Assembly: GCA_016859345.1 (NCBI GenBank)
Contig: CM029124.1
Location: 22,403,980 to 22,467,979, forward strand
Direction of reading: 5' to 3'
Origin: Istiophorus platypterus
Lineage: Eukaryota > Chordata > Actinopteri > Istiophoriformes > Istiophoridae
DNA: 64,000 nucleotides
In this document: positions 60,281-64,000 of the stretch, piece after piece
Numbering within the stretch: position 1 is the first letter of the stretch
How the letters are laid out: every line of letters begins with the position of its first letter
Made by a program: the position numbers and the translations under genes
The notes under the pieces: generated by a model
The model's input: only the letters and a program-made list of their open reading frames with translations
Told to the model about the DNA's origin: nothing
Databases searched by the model: none

Positions 60281-63200
60281 TTTCTGCTTTATCTTTATCT
60301 TTAGTCCAGTCATTTATTTAAATATTTCTTTGAGCTTGGTCTCTTCTTTGTTCTCTTTGCCTTCTCCAAGTCTGTCCCCCTCTCTCGCCTTCGGTCTTCT
60401 ACACTTCATGCTTATCTTTTCTTAAATGAAATCCAAAAATAGTCGTCCTTAGGTATTTGTCTAAATATAAGTGTGTGTGTTTGTATGCTAGTGTGTGTAC
60501 CTAAGTAATAAGGGGTGTGTGAAAGAGCTAAGTATTATTTCCGGGACTGTTCTCACACTTTTTCTATTTTGTGCTAAATGCTATCATCCCATAGCTACTG
60601 TGATGAGGAACAGAGCCTGACCAATACCACAGAGCTTGTGAATGTCCTATGGGCCCCAGACTGTTATGGGTCTACTTAACCAAAGGCCATGTTGGGATTG
60701 TCAGTAATGAATGAAATACCTGGTGGTGGTGGGGGGGTCTGTTGTTGTCAGCTTATCGACTCCTGTGGTAACACGGTACATGTTTTGAGCCACCTCCCTT
60801 ATCTATCCCAGCCTCAACCGCATCCCAGCTGAAACGTTTTGTGTCCACAGGTCCACAATATGTCCTGGTTAGTCATAGATTGTATTTAAGCTGAACACAT
60901 TTTTATTATATATCAGACAATGTATTTATATTATATTTCTTTTGATGCAAAGATATATAAGTCATCATACAGGCAGCAGACCATTGTATGTGTATTCACA
61001 TTTACCTAAAGTCATTTGGGATCCAGTATAAGGGGATTTATAAGAACTAAGTTTGAGGTAAACTATGATCTGGTGATGGTGAGCATCGTGCTGTATGGCA
61101 AATGTAAAGCAAACTCTAGAAGAAGAGCAGTGTTCTGCCTTGAGAAGGTCTGATATGAACAACTGCATGAATACAACAAAACCATGAATGAACAAGAAAT
61201 AGTGGTTCAAGAGACCCAAAGATATATCTGAAGTATGATGTTGCAGTTATGAAATGTGTCTACTGGAGAGGTCTGTTATGTCCTATTTAACATATCATCG
61301 TAAAACATGGTTTATATGGTTTGTTTTAAAAAAAAAAAATGAAACTCAGGGTTTTAACTCTCAAATTTTATATCAGCCTCAAAAATCCTGTAACAGACAT
61401 GGCAAAAATGTTTAAATACAGTAAGAGTCTCTGAAGATTTTCCCTACTTTTACTGTTGGTCTTAAAATGTCTTGCTGTGGAATTCTTTGCCAAATACCAA
61501 ATCAAATTGTGTTTCTAAATCTAACACTGTCAGTTTAAACTGAATGCAAAAAATTCCCCAAAAATTGACCACTGGGGTGTTTTTGGGAACCATTTTTATT
61601 GCCATCAAACTCCTTATATACCAACTAAATGTTGTTAGCCGTCTAGCAAGCAAACTATGCACTGGCCATGTGTTTGTGTTCCTCTTGTCTCCCTGCATGG
61701 ACTCCTATTGCTTTAGCAGCCCCTCCTGTCTTGTATTCTCTTTATATGCAATTGTGCAGCCTCTAAAATGCACTTTATGTTCAGTCTGTTACAGGTTGCA
61801 CTTCCTTTGTGACACACTGCATTAGAACAGTCAATAAATATTCATAATTTTAAACTCATACCTGTCTTTGATTGTAAAAAAAAAAGCTGCACTAGCGAGT
61901 CTGTCTGCCTGGCGAGTTCTCACCTAGGCCTGGGCCACTGAAATAACCATGTGGTACTGATAGCAGAGAGTTTACAATCCAGCTTGGGCGCAGAGAGGGA
62001 TTTGCAACATTGTGGAACCTTGTGATAAAGGTGTTTGTGAGCTATGTAAGCTATAGTTAGCCTGGATCTCCATTACTAGCAATTTGAAGTCTTGAAAATA
62101 TGCATCCAAATAGTTATGTCTATTGTTGTATTGGTTTTCCCTCTTAAGGAAATAATGCACAAAAATAGATCAAATCAAATTGTTTGAATGTGTTTTTTTT
62201 TTTACGAATAAAGAAACTTAATTTTTTCTCAAATTTGTGATGGGCACTACATTGCTTAACCCATGGCTATATTGTTCTCTTTGGTAACACAAAATAGAAA
62301 ACAGTATGCTTTCAAAGACCAGTTTGACTGCACAGTTTGAGAACATTGTAATAGATAAAGGTAAAGCTGTTTGCTGGCACTATAAAATGCATCAGCCTTA
62401 CAGTAGAGTTGGACTGTAGCTCAAGTGAAGCAGTGGAGATGCCTCAAATGAACACAGATATGTCAATTCTACACTGTAATAAAGGCTAAGTGGGTTGATT
62501 CTTTATGAATTCAACCAAATTACATTTAAATTCTGATTTGTTCAAACTTGATTTCTTTGAAAAAGGGACAAATATTGCATTTACTGGATAAAATTGGATT
62601 ATAAACTGTGTAACTGTGAACCTAACCTAATATGAACACACCCATTGTTAAGCACCACGGATTAGGTTGTAAATCAGATTTGGGCATCTGAACATTCAGC
62701 GTGGTTTCAATTGCCCCTTGGCTGCACGAGGTTGATAAGCAGGGTTATTGATTTGTCCAAGATGATTGTAACAGAGGAGTGATGAACCAGTCAAGAGTAT
62801 ATTTGATATTCAGTCTTGAATTTGTGGTAGGTAGGTTTTTTCTTTATTATTTAATTTTTTTTAGTTAGTGCCTTGTGGTCTTGGCCACACCTTACACTCT
62901 GAACATAAATACTTTAATGTTAGAATATGGTACCTCTTTGGCAGAACTTAGCAGAACCCTTGTCTACTACTACAGACAGAGACAGTGGGGGCAGTGGGGA
63001 TGTTATGAGAATCAAAATGAATTTTATTTAGAGGGACACTTCTTCATAGAAAGAGAAGCGGCATTTCAAAAGAATATGGAAAACACAAGAGAGTGGTAGA
63101 AAGAAAGAAGGAGTGAGTAGCAGAGAAAGAGCAAGGATAAGGACTGAGTGGGTGGAAGGCCGTCAGGGAAGTATACCAAGAGAAAAGGGAGGAAGGGGGA

Positions 63201-63595
63201 GGTGAGAGGAGTAGAGGAGAAAATGAGGAGAAAAGCACAAAGTACAGGAGAGAGTTGGTTTGATGAGCTAAGAAGCATCACATACACTTGTGCTGTTGTG
63301 TATTAAATCACAACTGTCGGTTTTGGCGTGAATCATCTCTTTTTTCTCTGTTGGTATTTCCTGAAAACCCAATCTGTTCTTTCTGTGTTTTACAACCAAA
63401 ACTTAGTCCCAGTACTTTGAAAAAGACCACATTGCTGGGTACACATTAGAGCAGTCTGATGGCAGACATTATGAATAATACTTGTCTCTTCTCTCCAATC
63501 AATTGTACACCCCCTCAAAAACGGGAAGGAATAAGAGAGAGTGTGTTGTAAGAAAAAGGATGGAAGGAGGGATGGAGGGATTGAGAGGGAAGTGA

Positions 63596-63771
63596 GAGTA
63601 CACCCGAGCAGCTCAGCGTGGTGCGTTCTCTGACGGAAGTGAGGGAGGGGAAGGGACGGAGGAGGAACAACAGAGCCTGGCACAGATAGAGAAAAATGAG
63701 AGTGAGAGATTCTTCGTGTCCCTGCTGCCATATGGTGAACGGCCAGACCAGCACATATATGCACTCAATGA
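63596..63771 (+). other. Exon-like open segment in rims1 intron 2
   Basis: An open plus-strand frame of about 58 codons ends at a GAGAA|GTAAGC donor-like site (63772). The last part is protein-like (FFVSLLPYGERPDQHIYALN), while the first part is Glu/Gly-rich because the DNA is a purine run. There is no convincing polypyrimidine acceptor and I recognise no family. It could be a cassette or alternative first exon, or chance. Confidence 0.2.
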
Positions 63772-64000
63772 GAAGTAAGCATAGAGGAAGGCTCATTATA
63801 TTATTGAAAAAAATCATACTGGATCGTGTTTTTCATGAAATACAGCTTTTCTTTTGCAAGCAGAAGAAACATTTTGGCAAGACTTCTCGATTTTTTGGAT
63901 TTGTTTTACTACTTTTATTTCATAAAATAAGGTATATATATACTTAAAACTGAATCACTCAGAACTGAAATGATAGTGGAAGAGAAGCAAGTGGAAGCAG

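Larger units (their letters stand above)
53098..64000 (+). other. rims1 intron 2, continuing beyond the window
   Basis: No later RIM exon (zinc-finger CGICHKTKFADG or others) is found, so the intron is at least 10.9 kb. It contains a (GT)n tract at 55538-55560, a (CT)n tract at 60251-60280 and purine-rich DNA near 63050-63240 and 63530-63690. The other frames here are short and lack motifs. Confidence 0.65.

Noticed and set aside
1..64000. Search for CRISPR arrays, operons, phage genes, rRNA or tRNA genes
   Set aside because: None was seen. The only tRNA-like signals belong to the SINE at 52578-52823, and regular repeats are microsatellites or minisatellites without spacers.

Overview
The window looks like teleost fish nuclear DNA. 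It holds a spliced animal gene with GT-AG introns. It is AT-rich with many (CA)n/(GT)n tracts, and carries a Tc1/mariner element with about 200-bp inverted repeats, an L2-like LINE remnant, a tRNA-derived SINE and several interspersed repeats of teleost type. Most of the sequence is intergenic or intronic, and most short open frames in it are chance.

The right half has the two recognisable genes. On the minus strand, asrgl1 (isoaspartyl peptidase/L-asparaginase, an N-terminal-nucleophile threonine hydrolase) is complete. Its six coding exons lie between 44335 (start) and 37460 (stop) and join in consistent phase to a 310-residue protein with all expected active-site motifs. A probable 5'UTR exon lies at about 44.9-45.1 kb beside an ETS-type promoter site. 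On the plus strand, head-to-head and about 2.4-3.1 kb away, is the 5' end of a RIM-family active-zone gene, best matched to rims1. It has a GC-rich leader at 47.4-48.2 kb, a first coding exon at 48203-48363 (Rab3-binding helix) and a probable second 75-bp exon at 53023-53097. The rest of the gene lies beyond the window, so 53.1-64 kb is mostly its second intron.

The left half (1-28 kb) has no gene I can name. It contains a dead Tc1 copy (8083-9639), a LINE remnant (about 12.9-13.86 kb), an exact 863-bp tandem duplication joined by CA repeats (14518-16265), and a cluster of five copies of one interspersed repeat (17.7-25.6 kb). At 28.2-28.96 kb a CpG-rich patch with a GC box and a YY1-like ATGGCGGC start looks like a promoter plus the first coding exon of an unidentified minus-strand gene. 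A 290-bp CA tract follows it.

I see no operon, CRISPR array, phage or other new multi-gene system. The observations most worth checking are the exact tandem duplication, the orphan promoter/exon at 28.6 kb, the symmetric rims1 exon, the CAG/CAT repeat in the rims1 leader, and a few unassigned exon-like patches.
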